Assembly (NCBI RefSeq): GCF_014358075.1
Contig: NZ_JACONT010000021.1
Location: 1-64,000, forward strand
Length of the DNA: 64,000 bases
From: Sphingomonas albertensis
GTDB lineage: Bacteria > Pseudomonadota > Alphaproteobacteria > Sphingomonadales > Sphingomonadaceae
Direction: 5' to 3'
Shown: piece after piece, positions 32,659-43,729 of the stretch
Layout: every line of letters starts with the position of its first letter
Position numbering within the stretch: position 1 is the first letter of the stretch
Translations under genes and position numbers: made by a program
Notes under the pieces: generated by a model
Told to the model about the DNA's origin: nothing
What the model saw: only the letters and a program-made list of their open reading frames with translations
The model's database searches: none

Positions 32659-33198
32659 TATAGATTCTCCGCGCGCGCGCCGGGCCTGTCGGCAGCCGTC
32701 GCGCGCTTAATGGTGGTGCGGTCGGGCACGGACGCCCGGACTCGCGGATGGTATGCGAAACTGCCTCTGCGCGAAGTGCATGCCGCGGGAACTCTCCCTG
32801 CGGCGCCCGCACGACCGCGAGTCCGTCGGCGAAGGCCGGTCGGAGTGCGGGGCGGGGGGAATGCGTCATTCGAGCGTCAACCTGAATTGCCGCGCCGGCG
32901 AGAATCCGCTGGCGGGCGTCGAGACCGGCGCGTCGCTGGTAAAATCCAGGCGACACACGGCTGTACGACAGGACTAGCACTGCATACCCGATCTCGCAAC
33001 TAGCCCCGGAAAGGCTGGTTTCGCGGGCGTTTCGGCTCGAAATAGGGGCAGCGAGGCGCAGACTTGCCGGGGCGGCAGAGCCTTGCCGGCAAATACATGG
33101 CAAACGGCAAATTAACCGCACTGCGCAACCGCGTCTTGTGATGCGAGGCGCTATCGCTCGCTCACAGAGATCGGATGTATCGATCAAAGGGGTGTAGC
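32659..33198. other. Long divergent gap: rne leader and amidase promoter region
   Basis: About 540 bases without a supported gene. A 74-codon plus-strand frame at 32753-32977 has no homology or ribosome site that I can recognise. For rne this is the space for a promoter and a long 5' untranslated leader. Short G/C hairpins are frequent between 32680 and 32900, near the rne start. The part next to the amidase (33090-33170) is less GC rich and includes TTGCCG and CAAATTAA words that could be promoter elements, but this is weak. Confidence 0.5.
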
Positions 33199-34440
33199 AT
33201 GGGTTTTCGCTGGACCGGCGGCAGGGCCGCACGGCAAGGACGCGGGGTGTTGACGGTCATCGCCCTCATCGCCGGCTGGCTGGCGAGCGTCCCCGCCTGG
33301 GCGGCGACCGTGCAGAGCGTCGCGATCAGGGATGGGCGGATCGTCATCCGCTTCGACGAGGCGGTCGGCGATGCCGCCAGCCGCGTGCTGACCGGCCCGC
33401 GCCAGATCGCGGTCGACGTGTCGGGTGCGTCTCCGGGGCGGGAGATCGCGGGGCGCGGATTGGTGACCGGCGTCACGCAGATGCGCAGCGGGCGATCGGG
33501 CATGCGGATGGTGTTCGATCTGGCAGAGCCGGCGATCGTCACCGACGGCGGGTTCGATTCCGACGGCCGCGAGCTGACGCTGGCGTTGCGCACGGTCGAT
33601 TACGACCAGTTCGCGGAAGCCGGGATCGCCGGGCCGCTGAACTTCTTCCCGTTCAATTTTGGGGCTGCGTCGCGGCCCAAGTACAAGGTGTCGGTGCCGG
33701 TGCCGCCCAAGGCGCGGGGCATGAAACTGCCGCGCGTGCAGGGCGACGATACGCGGCCGCTGGTGGTGATCGACGCGGGGCATGGCGGTGTCGATCCCGG
33801 CGCGATCGGGCCGAACGGTCTGCGCGAGAAGGACGTGACGCTGAAGGTCGCCAAGGCGATCCGCGACGAGTTGCTGGCGTCGGGGCGTGTGCGCGTGGCG
33901 CTGACGCGGAATGACGACCGCTACCTGATCTTGCGCGAGCGGTATGGGGTTGCTCGGCGGCTGAAGGGTGACCTGTTCATCTCGATCCACTGCGACAGCA
34001 CGGGGTCGGAGAACGCTACCGGGGCGACGGCGTACACGTTGTCCGAGGTGGCGTCGGACAAGGAAGCGGCGCGGTTGGCGGCGCGCGAGAACAAGGCGGA
34101 CGTGATCTCCGGGGTGAACCTCGGCGAGGCGCCCGCGGACGTGTCGTCGATCCTGATCGACCTGACGCAGCGCGAGACGATGAACGCGTCGGCCACCTTC
34201 GCGCGGTTGCTCGGGCGTGAAGCCAGGCCGTTGATGCCGTTGAAGGCGAACTTCCACCGGATGGCGTCGCTGATGGTGCTGAAGGCGCCGGACATGCCGT
34301 CGATCCTGTTCGAGACGGGGTATATCTCGAACCCGCAGGACGCGGCGTTCCTGGATAGCGAAGAGGGGCGCCACCGGATCGCGGAGAGCGTCACGCGGGC
34401 GGTCGAGGTGCATTTCGCGCGGCGGATGGCGACGCGGTAG
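33199..34440 (+). CDS. N-acetylmuramoyl-L-alanine amidase (AmiC-like, AMIN + Amidase_3)
   Basis: A 413-residue periplasmic hydrolase that cuts the bond between MurNAc and the stem peptide during cell separation. A signal peptide (about 16-34, cleavage after W-A-A) is followed by an AMIN domain (about 35-135). The catalytic Amidase_3 domain (about 180-405) has V-I-D-A-G-H-G-G-V-D-P-G (zinc His), R-E-K-D-V-T-L (zinc Glu), I-S-I-H-C-D-S (zinc His) and I-L-F-E-T-G-Y-I-S-N (catalytic Glu). The ATG at 33199 is preferred because AAAGGGG precedes it at good spacing; an ATG at 33175 is possible. It is divergent from rne. Confidence 0.93.
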   Translation: MGFRWTGGRAARQGRGVLTVIALIAGWLASVPAWAATVQSVAIRDGRIVIRFDEAVGDAASRVLTGPRQIAVDVSGASPGREIAGRGLVTGVTQMRSGRSGMRMVFDLAEPAIVTDGGFDSDGRELTLALRTVDYDQFAEAGIAGPLNFFPFNFGAASRPKYKVSVPVPPKARGMKLPRVQGDDTRPLVVIDAGHGGVDPGAIGPNGLREKDVTLKVAKAIRDELLASGRVRVALTRNDDRYLILRERYGVARRLKGDLFISIHCDSTGSENATGATAYTLSEVASDKEAARLAARENKADVISGVNLGEAPADVSSILIDLTQRETMNASATFARLLGREARPLMPLKANFHRMASLMVLKAPDMPSILFETGYISNPQDAAFLDSEEGRHRIAESVTRAVEVHFARRMATR

Positions 34441-34465
34441 AGCCGGACATAAGTCGAGGTAACTA

Positions 34466-34566
34466 GCCCCGCCCCTTCAGGGGAGGGGTTGGGGTGGGGC
34501 CTCACCAGCAGCGAGGCGTTCGCGGAAGAGCCCCACCCCCGGCCCCTCCCCTGAAGAGGAGGGGAG
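34466..34566. repeat. Family D palindromic repeat
   Basis: Left arm CCCCTTCAGGGGAGGGG then TTGGGGTGGGG, right arm CCCCACCCCCGG then CCCCTCCCCTGAAG. It is the same design as the copy at 18458 with a loop of about 30 bases. It lies between the amidase and OPT genes, both on the plus strand. Confidence 0.85.
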
Positions 34567-34692
34567 TCGATCGCTGCGACACCAGCGCTCGTGCGCGGGA
34601 TAGTTCGCCTCCCGTGCCGGTGATGCGTAGGGCGGTTTCCTCCCGCCGCGCATCATGCCACAAGTCGCCCAAATTGCTTTGAGGCTGACCAG

Positions 34693-36666
<1,974 letters not shown>

Positions 36667-36668
36667 CC

Positions 36669-36860
36669 CTTGTTTCCCCGCGAAGGCGGGGATCCAGACT
36701 AGGCTCCCGCCTTCGCGGGAGAACAAGAAGCGGGAGATTCGCTCGGTTCTAGTGCACCACCCCGGCGGAGGCCGGGGCCCAGTTGGGGGGCGTTGCTAAC
36801 TGAGCAATGCGCTTCGTCACTACACCCTTGCCAACTGGGCCCCGGCCTCCGCCGGGGTGG
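36669..36860. repeat. Paired palindromic elements, family A then family B
   Basis: Family A at 36669-36727 (with one CCAGACTAGG change breaking the central palindrome) and family B at 36754-36860 (CCCCGGCGGAGGCCGGGG and CCCCGGCCTCCGCCGGGG, inner CCCAGTTGGG/CCAACTGGG kept symmetric by paired changes). They fill the gap between convergent OPT and GH130 genes. Confidence 0.9.
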
Positions 36861-36923
36861 CGGCTTAGTGCCGGGGTGGTGCTAACGCGTGGGAAAAGGA
36901 TGGCGTCCGTGGAGACGCCCCCC

Positions 36924-38207
36924 TCACTTCATCGCAGCGAGCATGTCCTTGATCGGCACGAACGCGAAGCCCACCGAGCTGTCGGCGATCCCGTACGGCA
37001 TGAAGATCGTATCGCCGTGCTTCAGCGCGCCGCAGCTGTAGACGACGTTGGGCACATACCCCTCGCGGTCCTGGTCCTTCGCCGCGAGAATCGGCTGCTT
37101 GGTGCGCCCGATCACCTTCGACGGGTCGTCCTTGTCGAGCAGCACCGCGCCGATCGAATATTTCCGCATCGCGCCGACGCCGTGCGTCAGCAGCAGCCAG
37201 CCCTCGTCGAGTTCGATCGGCGGGCCGCAATTGCCGATCTGCACCAGCTCCCACGGGTATTCGGGCGTCAGGATCTTCTCGCCGTCGTCCCAGTCGGTCA
37301 GCGTGTCCGACTTGAGCAGGAACAAATTCTCACCGTCCTGCCGACCGATCATCATATACTGGCCGTTCACCTTGCGCGGGAACAGCGCCATGCCCTTGTT
37401 GCGCGCGGCCGGGCCGGTCATCGGCACGAGGTCGAACGCGCGGAAGTCGCGGGTGCGCATCAGTTCGGACTGGATCACCGAGCCGTTATACGCGGTGTAG
37501 GTGCCGATCCATTCGTATTCGCCGTTCTCGTGCTGGAAGCGGACGATGCGGAGATCCTCAAGCCCCTTCGACTGCGCCTGCGTGATCGGGAAGATCACCG
37601 TGCCGCTCAGCGTGCTGTCGCGGTGGCGATAGACGGTGACGGGGCCCTCGGGCATCTCGTCCTCGCCGCTGCCGACCGCGTCGGTCGCGGTTGCGAACGG
37701 CGGCTCGGGGGCGAGCTTCATCTGGTTTTCGCAGGTGATGATGCCCTCGCGGAACGCCACCGACGAGATGTGGCCCTCGCCGACCGCGCGCAGCGACATA
37801 AGAATCCGCATCGAGCCCGGCGGCATGCCCGACTGGTCGAAATGCGGCACCGCGCTGGGGTTCATCAGCGCGGCGGCGGCATAGCTGTATTCGTGGCAGA
37901 AATACGCGCCGATCAGCTGGCGCTTCTCGTCGCCGATCTCCGCACCGTTCAGCCCGAGCATGTCCTCGATCTGGTCATAGCGCGTCATGAACACGCGCCG
38001 CGTCTGCCAGTGGCGTGCCTCGAAATCCTTCAGCACGACCTCGAGCTGCGAGCGCGCCTGTGCGGGCGACATTTCCAGCACTTCGCCGACCAGCCGCTCG
38101 GTGCGGCTCGGTGCGCCGCCATGACCGCCCCAGGCGATATGGAACGGCCGCACGACGACACGCGAAGGGTCCGCGTGCAGCCGCAGCTGGTGGTTGAACA
38201 GATCCAT
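36924..38207 (-). CDS. GH130-family glycosidase / beta-mannoside phosphorylase-like protein
   Basis: A 427-residue cytosolic protein (no signal peptide) with the GH130 five-bladed propeller pattern. An N-terminal segment V-V-V-R-P-F-H-I is followed by blades containing E-D-L-R-I-V-R-F (near 225), Y-T-A-Y-N-G near 245, N-K-G-M-A-L-F-P-R-K near 277, W-E-L-V-Q-I-G-N-C-G-P-P-I-E-L-D-E-G-W (near 325) and H-G-V-G near 348. GH130 enzymes phosphorolyse or hydrolyse beta-mannosides, and the E-D-x-R motif is family typical. The N-terminal ~125 residues are an extra helical region. It follows a glycosyltransferase gene by 63 bases on the same strand, so both probably act on one glycan. The exact substrate cannot be read. 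Confidence 0.85.
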   Translation of the reverse strand: MDLFNHQLRLHADPSRVVVRPFHIAWGGHGGAPSRTERLVGEVLEMSPAQARSQLEVVLKDFEARHWQTRRVFMTRYDQIEDMLGLNGAEIGDEKRQLIGAYFCHEYSYAAAALMNPSAVPHFDQSGMPPGSMRILMSLRAVGEGHISSVAFREGIITCENQMKLAPEPPFATATDAVGSGEDEMPEGPVTVYRHRDSTLSGTVIFPITQAQSKGLEDLRIVRFQHENGEYEWIGTYTAYNGSVIQSELMRTRDFRAFDLVPMTGPAARNKGMALFPRKVNGQYMMIGRQDGENLFLLKSDTLTDWDDGEKILTPEYPWELVQIGNCGPPIELDEGWLLLTHGVGAMRKYSIGAVLLDKDDPSKVIGRTKQPILAAKDQDREGYVPNVVYSCGALKHGDTIFMPYGIADSSVGFAFVPIKDMLAAMK

Positions 38208-38270
38208 CGTAGCAGTGCCCCGCGTCGTTCCACTCAGCGCACCGTCGCCTGCAAGGCTGTCGCTAGCGAA

Positions 38271-40541
38271 CTAGGCGACGACGCGGGTCGCTCCTGCCAC
38301 GCTTTGCGCTGCTTTTGATACCCCCGAAATGGCACAACTTGCGAGTTGCAGCGCCAAAATCGACTCCGCGCCCTGATTTCGGTTCAACCCGGTCGGCATC
38401 AGGCCGTCGTAACAGCCGCCATCGGCGACGCTGGCAAGCGGAAGATCGAGATCGTTCGCCCCCAGGAACCAGCCGTAAGCGCGCTGCGCTTCGTCATGCC
38501 AGCGCATGTCGCCGGTCGCTTCGAACGCCGCCGCGCACGCATCGACGGTGGCCTGAGCCTCCAGCGGCTGCTGGTCGAACTGCAACGGATCGGCATAGGG
38601 CCGGTTGAAGCTCTCCGACCCGACCGCACGGAAGCGGCCCTCTGGCGAGGTCTGCTTGGCAACGATCCAGTCGAGCGTGGCGAGGCCGCAATCGATCAGG
38701 TCCTGCCGACCGAGCGCTTGGCCCGCGCGGATCAGCGCCTGGGGAAGGCGCGTATTGTCGTAGGCGAGCACGATCTCGAACCACTGCCACTCGGGACGCC
38801 GTGCTTTCGCAAGCAGGTCCAGGTGAACCTTCGGGAACGCCTCCAGGATCGACAGTGACAACTGGTGGCCGGGCTTGGCCTCCAGCATCGCCGCCGCGCC
38901 GAGCATCGCGAACGCCTGCGCGCGCAAGCTGCCGAGTTCGAGCGCCATCGACGCGGTCGAATCGAACATCGCCGTCGCCCAGTCACGGTGCTTGGCGGCC
39001 TGCGCATCGCGCGCGGTGACGCCCAGCGACCAGAGCGTGCGGCCGTTCGAATCTTCCGAGCCCGAATCCTCGCACCAGGTGCGATCGAAGTTCATGAAGT
39101 TGCGGAAGCGGCGCGTGTCCGGGTTCCAGGCGTACTGCACGAACGACGCGTAAATCGTCATCCACTTGTCGCGGGTGACGTCGTCGAGATCGGGCATCGC
39201 GCTCATCAGCATCAGCGCGCGGCAATTGTCGTCGATGCAGTAACCATGGCGACGATCGGGGATCGAGTAGATCGAATGCTGGAGCATCCCCGTCGAATCG
39301 CTCATACGCTCGACCGCGGCGAAATCAGGGATCAACGGCTTGAGCGGCGCCGGCACCTTGGCAAGGCGAAAAGGGCGCGCCGCCACGATCGCACGGATCT
39401 CCGCCATCATCGCCTCGGCGAGCTTCGGCCAGATCATCGTGCGGCCACGCGCGTAGGCACGCTCTGCCAGACGATTGCGATCGCGGTCGTTAGACATCAG
39501 CGCGTCGATCTCGCGCGCGAACGCATCGACATCGCCGAACGGCACGAGCACGCCGTGGCCATCCGCGAGGATCTCGGTCGCGTGCACGTACGGCGTCGAG
39601 ATGACGGGCTTGCCGACGCCGATCGCGTAGCTGAGCGTGCCCGACGTGATCTGCGCGGGGTTGGTGTAGGGCGTCACATAGACGTCCGCGGCCTGGAGAT
39701 AGTCGAGCAGTTCGCCATGTTCGAGGAATGCATCGACGAACGCGATGTTGCCGGCGACGCCCTTCTCGGTGGCGAGCGCCTTCAGCTTGTCGCGATACTT
39801 CTCGCCCTCGTACGCGACGAGGTTCGGATGCGTCGCGCCGAGCACCACGTACAGCAGGTCGGGATGCTTCGCGATCACCGCGGGCAGCGCGTTGATGACC
39901 GTCTCGATCCCCTTGTTGGGGGCGAGCAGGCCGAACGTCAGCATGACCTTGCGGCCTTCCCAGCCGAACTTGTCCTTGAGCAGGGCGGGATCGAGCAAAT
40001 CGCGATCGGGCACGCCGTGCGGGATCATGACGATCTGGCGCGAATTGGCGCCGTAGACGCGCTGGAGAATGTCGCGGCCACGCTCGGCCATCACCACCAC
40101 GCGGGCGGCGCGACGCAGAAGGCCTTCGAGCACGCGGCGCTCATCGGCATTGGGCTTTTCGAGGATCGTGTGCAGCGTGACGATCACCGGCAGCGTGGTG
40201 CGATCGAGCAGCGCGAGGATATGCTCGCCGGCGGGGCCGCCGAAGATGCCATATTCATGCTGGAGCCAGATCGCCTGCGCACCGCTGGCCTCGATCTTAC
40301 GCGCCGTATTGATGTACGCGGACAGCTCGTGCTCCGGGATCGTGCCGGTAACCTCGGGCGGGTAATCATATTTACCCGGATGATCGTCCATCGCGTAGAC
40401 GTCGACGGCGATTCCGGGAAAGCGCGCGCGCATGGCCGTGAAAACGTCGGTCGTGAAAGTGGCGAGCCCGCACTGCCTCGGCAAGAAATTACCGATCAGC
40501 GCCAGTCGCGCGATATTCCCACCGTCCGCCGGTTTCACCAT
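38271..40541 (-). CDS. GT4-like glycosyltransferase fused to an alpha/alpha-barrel C-terminal domain
   Basis: A 756-residue protein in two parts. Residues 1-395 form a GT-B glycosyltransferase of family 4 type: I-G-N-F-L-P-R-Q-C-G-L-A-T-F-T near 15, L-Q-H-E-Y-G-I-F-G-G near 93, M-I-P-H-G-V-P-D near 180, T-F-G-L-L-A-P-N-K-G near 208, and G-K-P-V-I-S-T-P-Y-V-H-A-T-E-I-L near 310. Residues about 410-745 are helical repeats resembling six-hairpin glycosidases: H-G-Y-C-I-D-D-N-C-R-A-L, W-C-E-D-S-G-S-E-D-S-N-G-R-T-L-W, and C-Y-D-G-L-M-P-T-G-L-N-R-N-Q-G-A-E-S. The start at 40541 has AGGGACAG before it. Together with GH130 downstream it suggests synthesis and trimming of a mannose-containing glycan. 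Confidence 0.85.
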   Translation of the reverse strand: MVKPADGGNIARLALIGNFLPRQCGLATFTTDVFTAMRARFPGIAVDVYAMDDHPGKYDYPPEVTGTIPEHELSAYINTARKIEASGAQAIWLQHEYGIFGGPAGEHILALLDRTTLPVIVTLHTILEKPNADERRVLEGLLRRAARVVVMAERGRDILQRVYGANSRQIVMIPHGVPDRDLLDPALLKDKFGWEGRKVMLTFGLLAPNKGIETVINALPAVIAKHPDLLYVVLGATHPNLVAYEGEKYRDKLKALATEKGVAGNIAFVDAFLEHGELLDYLQAADVYVTPYTNPAQITSGTLSYAIGVGKPVISTPYVHATEILADGHGVLVPFGDVDAFAREIDALMSNDRDRNRLAERAYARGRTMIWPKLAEAMMAEIRAIVAARPFRLAKVPAPLKPLIPDFAAVERMSDSTGMLQHSIYSIPDRRHGYCIDDNCRALMLMSAMPDLDDVTRDKWMTIYASFVQYAWNPDTRRFRNFMNFDRTWCEDSGSEDSNGRTLWSLGVTARDAQAAKHRDWATAMFDSTASMALELGSLRAQAFAMLGAAAMLEAKPGHQLSLSILEAFPKVHLDLLAKARRPEWQWFEIVLAYDNTRLPQALIRAGQALGRQDLIDCGLATLDWIVAKQTSPEGRFRAVGSESFNRPYADPLQFDQQPLEAQATVDACAAAFEATGDMRWHDEAQRAYGWFLGANDLDLPLASVADGGCYDGLMPTGLNRNQGAESILALQLASCAISGVSKAAQSVAGATRVVA

Positions 40542-40650
40542 ACCCTGTCCCTCGTTTGAGCGCGCACTTCTGGGAAAACCCGGTCGCGCATCCATTTGAA
40601 CGGTTCAGGTAGCATAAAGTTTCATTGCATACTGCAGTGCAGCACGGGAA

Positions 40651-40679
40651 AAATATCAATTTAAATCAATTCGATATTT
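40651..40679. promoter_or_regulatory. AT-rich inverted repeat upstream of the glycosyltransferase operon
   Basis: AAATATC-N15-GATATTT, perfect 7-base arms, in the most AT-rich stretch that I noticed in the window (about 40610-40680). It is 110-138 bases upstream of the minus-strand glycosyltransferase start. An adjacent CTGCAGTGCAG adds a second partial dyad. This is a plausible operator and promoter zone for the GT/GH130 pair. A clear -35/-10 pair with normal spacing was not found. Confidence 0.4.
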
Positions 40680-40700
40680 CGGGTCCCTGATCCCGAGCCT

Positions 40701-41159
40701 TCATCCACGCCCGCGATAGGAGGCGACTCCCTGGTCGGGCAGCCACAGATCCTGCGGCGGTGCACTCGATTGCCAGAACACGTCGATCGGGATTCCGCCG
40801 CGCGGATACCAATACCCGCCGATCCGCAGCCACACCGGCTTCATCTCGTCGAACAGGCGCTCGCCGATGCCGACGGTGCAATCCTCGTGGAACCCGGCAT
40901 GGTTTCGGAAGCTGCTCAGGAACAGCTTCAGTGACTTCGACTCGACGATCGTCTCGCCCGGCACATAGTCGATGACGAGATGCGCGAAGTCGGGCTGGCC
41001 GGTGACCGGGCACAGCGACGTGAACTCGGGCGCCGCGAACCGCACCAGATACGTCCGCCCCGGTCGCGGGTTGGGAACGTAATCGAGCACGGCCTCTTCA
41101 GGAGAGGCGGGAAGGGCGCTGTTCTGGCCCAGATGCAATGGGTTGGCGGGTGCGGTCAT
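40701..41159 (-). CDS. queF: NADPH-dependent 7-cyano-7-deazaguanine reductase QueF
   Basis: A 152-residue unimodular QueF that reduces preQ0 to preQ1 in queuosine synthesis. The nucleophilic Cys lies in [14 protein letters not shown] (near 51), and the substrate-binding pattern is [15 protein letters not shown] (near 73) with G-F-H-E-D-C (near 90). The length is right for the short QueF type. The other queuosine genes are not in the window. It is divergent from the photolyase-like gene across a palindromic element. Confidence 0.95.
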   Translation of the reverse strand: MTAPANPLHLGQNSALPASPEEAVLDYVPNPRPGRTYLVRFAAPEFTSLCPVTGQPDFAHLVIDYVPGETIVESKSLKLFLSSFRNHAGFHEDCTVGIGERLFDEMKPVWLRIGGYWYPRGGIPIDVFWQSSAPPQDLWLPDQGVASYRGRG

Positions 41160-41210
41160 AGTGCGCCATGTAGGACGCGATTCGGATGACGCAAAGTGGG
41201 TGATCCTTCT

Positions 41211-41312
41211 TCCCGTCATGCCGGGCTCGTTCCGGCATCCACCCGTCCGCGAACTCCACGGGCGGCGAGTGTGCGGAACGGTGGACCCCGGAACAGGTCC
41301 GGGGTGACGGAG
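41211..41312. repeat. Palindromic element (family F) in a divergent promoter gap
   Basis: CGTCATGCCGGGCTCGTTCC...GGCATCCA at one side and GTGGACCCCGGAACAGG...TCCGGGGTGACGG at the other, each a hairpin, facing each other across about 45 bases. Unlike most other repeats here it lies between two divergent starts (queF and the photolyase-like gene), not beyond a gene end. Similar CCGGAACAGGTCCGG-type words are common dispersed repeats in sphingomonads as far as I recall. Confidence 0.65.
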
Positions 41313-41323
41313 AGGTTTGGGCA

Positions 41324-42874
41324 ATGACGATCACAACACTCGTGCCGATTCTCGGCGACCAGCTCACGATCGGCCTCGCCTCGCTGCGGGACTGCGATCC
41401 GAAAACCACGATCGTGCTGATGATGGAGGTCGCCGAGGAGACGACCTACGTCCGCCATCACAAACGCAAGATCGCCTATATCCTGTCGGCGATGCGGCAT
41501 CATGCCGAGGCTTTGCGCGAGGCCGGGTGGACGGTCGAATATACGAAGCTCGACGACCCCAACAACGCGGGCAGCTTCACCGGCGAGATCGCGCGCGCGG
41601 TCGAGCGGCATGACCCCGAGCGGATTGTCGTCACCGAGGGTGGCGAGTGGCGCGTGATGGCGATGCTCGAAAGCTGGGAGACGCTGTTCGGCATCCCGGT
41701 CGAGATCCGCAGCGACGACCGCTTCCTTGCCAGCCATGCCGATTTCGAAACCTGGGCGGCCGAGCGGAAGTCGCTGACGATGGAGTGGTTCTATCGCCAG
41801 ATGCGGACGCGCACCGGGCTGTTGATGACCGCCGGCAAGCCCGAGGGCGACCGCTGGAACTTCGACAAGGAAAACCGCAAGCCCGCCAAGAACGACCTGC
41901 TGATGCCGCGTCCGCTGGTGTTCGAGCCGGATGCGATCACGAAGGACGTGCTGGCGATGGTGGCGGAGCGGTTCGCCGAGCATCCGGGGAGCCTCGACGG
42001 ATTCGAGTACGCCGTGACCGCGGAGGATGCCGAGCGGCAGGCGGTGAACTTCTTCAAACACGCCCTCACGCAGTTCGGCGATTACGAGGATGCGATGCTC
42101 ATCGGCGAGCCGCATCTGTGGCACTCGATCCTGTCGCCCTACATCAATTCGGGGCTGCTCGATCCGCTCGATCTGTGCCGGCGCGCCGAGGCGGAATATC
42201 GTGCCGGCCGTGCGCCGATCAACGCGGTCGAGGGCTATATCCGCCAGATCATCGGCTGGCGCGAATATATGCGCGGAATCTACTGGCGCGAGGGGCCTGA
42301 GTATGTCGAGCGCAACTTCCTCGACCACCACCGCGAACTACCCGGCTGGTACTGGACCGGCGAGACCGACATGCATTGCCTGCGCGAGGCGATCGGGCAG
42401 ACGCTGGAGACCGCGCATGCGCATCATATCCAGCGGCTGATGGTGACGGGCAATTTCGCGCTGCTGATCGGCGCGGACCCGGCCAAGGTCCACCAATGGT
42501 ATCTGGAGGTCTATGTCGACGCGTATGAATGGGTCGAGTTGCCCAACACGCTGGGGATGAGCCAGTTCGGCGATGGCGGCTTGTTGGGGTCCAAGCCGTA
42601 TATTTCGTCGGGCGCGTATATCGATCGGATGTCCGATTACTGCGGGACGTGCCGCTACAAGGTGAAGCAGCGGATCGGGCCGGATGCGTGCCCGTTCAAC
42701 GCGCTCTACTGGGATTTCCTCGACCGGCACGAGGACAAGCTCGGGCGCAACAACCGGCTGGCGATGCCGTATCGCAACTGGGCGAAACAGTCGGAGGCCG
42801 ACCGCGAGGCGACGCGCGCGCAGGCGGCGGGGTTCCTCGCCTCCCTCGACGCGAGCGGCCCTGCTGGCTACTGA
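41324..42874 (+). CDS. FeS-type cryptochrome/photolyase (PhrB-like, DPRP family)
   Basis: A 516-residue flavoprotein of the photolyase-related family. It starts L-V-P-I-L-G-D-Q-L (near 6), the DPRP signature, with an N-terminal alpha/beta domain to about 225 and an FAD-binding helical domain after that. Four cysteines match the [4Fe-4S] ligands of PhrB: one in T-D-M-H-C-L-R (near 351), two in Y-C-G-T-C (near 440) and one in D-A-C-P-F (near 456). Also typical are I-G-W-R-E-Y-M-R-G near 309 and [10 protein letters not shown] near 381. PhrB repairs (6-4) photoproducts using blue light. It leads a same-strand cluster with sseA and metC, 24 bases ahead of sseA. Confidence 0.95.
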   Translation: MTITTLVPILGDQLTIGLASLRDCDPKTTIVLMMEVAEETTYVRHHKRKIAYILSAMRHHAEALREAGWTVEYTKLDDPNNAGSFTGEIARAVERHDPERIVVTEGGEWRVMAMLESWETLFGIPVEIRSDDRFLASHADFETWAAERKSLTMEWFYRQMRTRTGLLMTAGKPEGDRWNFDKENRKPAKNDLLMPRPLVFEPDAITKDVLAMVAERFAEHPGSLDGFEYAVTAEDAERQAVNFFKHALTQFGDYEDAMLIGEPHLWHSILSPYINSGLLDPLDLCRRAEAEYRAGRAPINAVEGYIRQIIGWREYMRGIYWREGPEYVERNFLDHHRELPGWYWTGETDMHCLREAIGQTLETAHAHHIQRLMVTGNFALLIGADPAKVHQWYLEVYVDAYEWVELPNTLGMSQFGDGGLLGSKPYISSGAYIDRMSDYCGTCRYKVKQRIGPDACPFNALYWDFLDRHEDKLGRNNRLAMPYRNWAKQSEADREATRAQAAGFLASLDASGPAGY

Positions 42875-42898
42875 CATCACGAGCACAAGGAGCCGCAT

Positions 42899-43729
42899 AT
42901 GGACGCGTTGGTAAGCACCGAATGGCTGGCGAACGAACTGGGCGCGAGCGATCTGCGAATCGTCGACGCGACCTATGCCGAGGGCCGAGACGCGGCGGCG
43001 GAGTATGAAGCGGCGCATATCCCCGGCGCGGTGTTCATGAACCTCGCCGAACTGCGCGATACCGACAGCGATCTGCCCAACATGCTGCCGTCGGCGGAGA
43101 AATTCGCGAGCCGGATGCAGACGCTGGGTCTCGGCGATGGCAGCCGGATCGTCCTGTACGACAGCTCGCCCTGGCACACGGCGGCGCGCGCATGGTGGAT
43201 GCTCAGGCTGTTCGGCGCGCGCAACGTGGCGATCCTCGATGGCGGGCTGGCCAAGTGGCAGGCCGAGGGGCGTGAGATCGCGTCGGGAAAGGAAACGCCG
43301 CGGCATCGTCACTTCACGACCTGGGCGGACCTGAAGGGCGTGCGTGACCTCGACCAGATGAAGGCGAACGTCGAGAGCGGCGCGGAGCAGGTGCTCGACG
43401 CGCGCTCGGCGGCGCGCTTCACCGGTGCGGAGGAAGACCCACGACCGGGCACCGCGCCGGGGCATATTCCGGGCTCGAAGAACCTGCCGCAGGGCGCGGT
43501 GTTCAACGCGGATGGCACGTGGAAGACCGGCGACGCGCTGAAGGCCGAATTTGATAAGGCCGGCGTCGACCTCACGAAGCCGCTGGTGATGACCTGCGGC
43601 TCGGGCATCACTGCATCGGTGCTCGCATTCGGCGCGCATCTGCTCGGCAATGACGCGGCGTTGTACGACGGCAGCTGGTCCGAATGGGGCGGCAACCCCA
43701 CGACTCCCAAGGCGACAGGCACCGCATGA
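42899..43729 (+). CDS. sseA: 3-mercaptopyruvate/thiosulfate sulfurtransferase SseA
   Basis: A 276-residue double-rhodanese protein. The N-terminal inactive domain (about 1-135) has I-P-G-A-V-F-M-N and L-Y-D-S-S-P-W-H-T-A-A-R-A-W-W. The C-terminal domain carries the active-site loop C-G-S-G-I-T-A (near 232), the six-residue form favoured by 3-mercaptopyruvate sulfurtransferases. It transfers sulfane sulfur to thiophilic acceptors, linking cysteine breakdown to sulfide. AGGAG precedes the ATG. Its stop overlaps the metC start, giving two sulfur-amino-acid enzymes in one operon. Confidence 0.94.
   Translation: MDALVSTEWLANELGASDLRIVDATYAEGRDAAAEYEAAHIPGAVFMNLAELRDTDSDLPNMLPSAEKFASRMQTLGLGDGSRIVLYDSSPWHTAARAWWMLRLFGARNVAILDGGLAKWQAEGREIASGKETPRHRHFTTWADLKGVRDLDQMKANVESGAEQVLDARSAARFTGAEEDPRPGTAPGHIPGSKNLPQGAVFNADGTWKTGDALKAEFDKAGVDLTKPLVMTCGSGITASVLAFGAHLLGNDAALYDGSWSEWGGNPTTPKATGTA

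Noticed and set aside
32753..32977. A 74-codon plus-strand frame in the rne/amidase gap, starting M-R-N-C-L-C-A-K-C
   Set aside because: The Cys pair looks like a metal site, but there is no ribosome site, no repeat of the pattern and no recognisable homology; it lies in the probable rne leader.
29539..33003. A 1154-codon open frame on the plus strand opposite rne
   Set aside because: It is antisense to a clearly real rne. The product is Arg/Leu/Asp low complexity without domains, and high-GC codon bias removes stops from this antisense frame.
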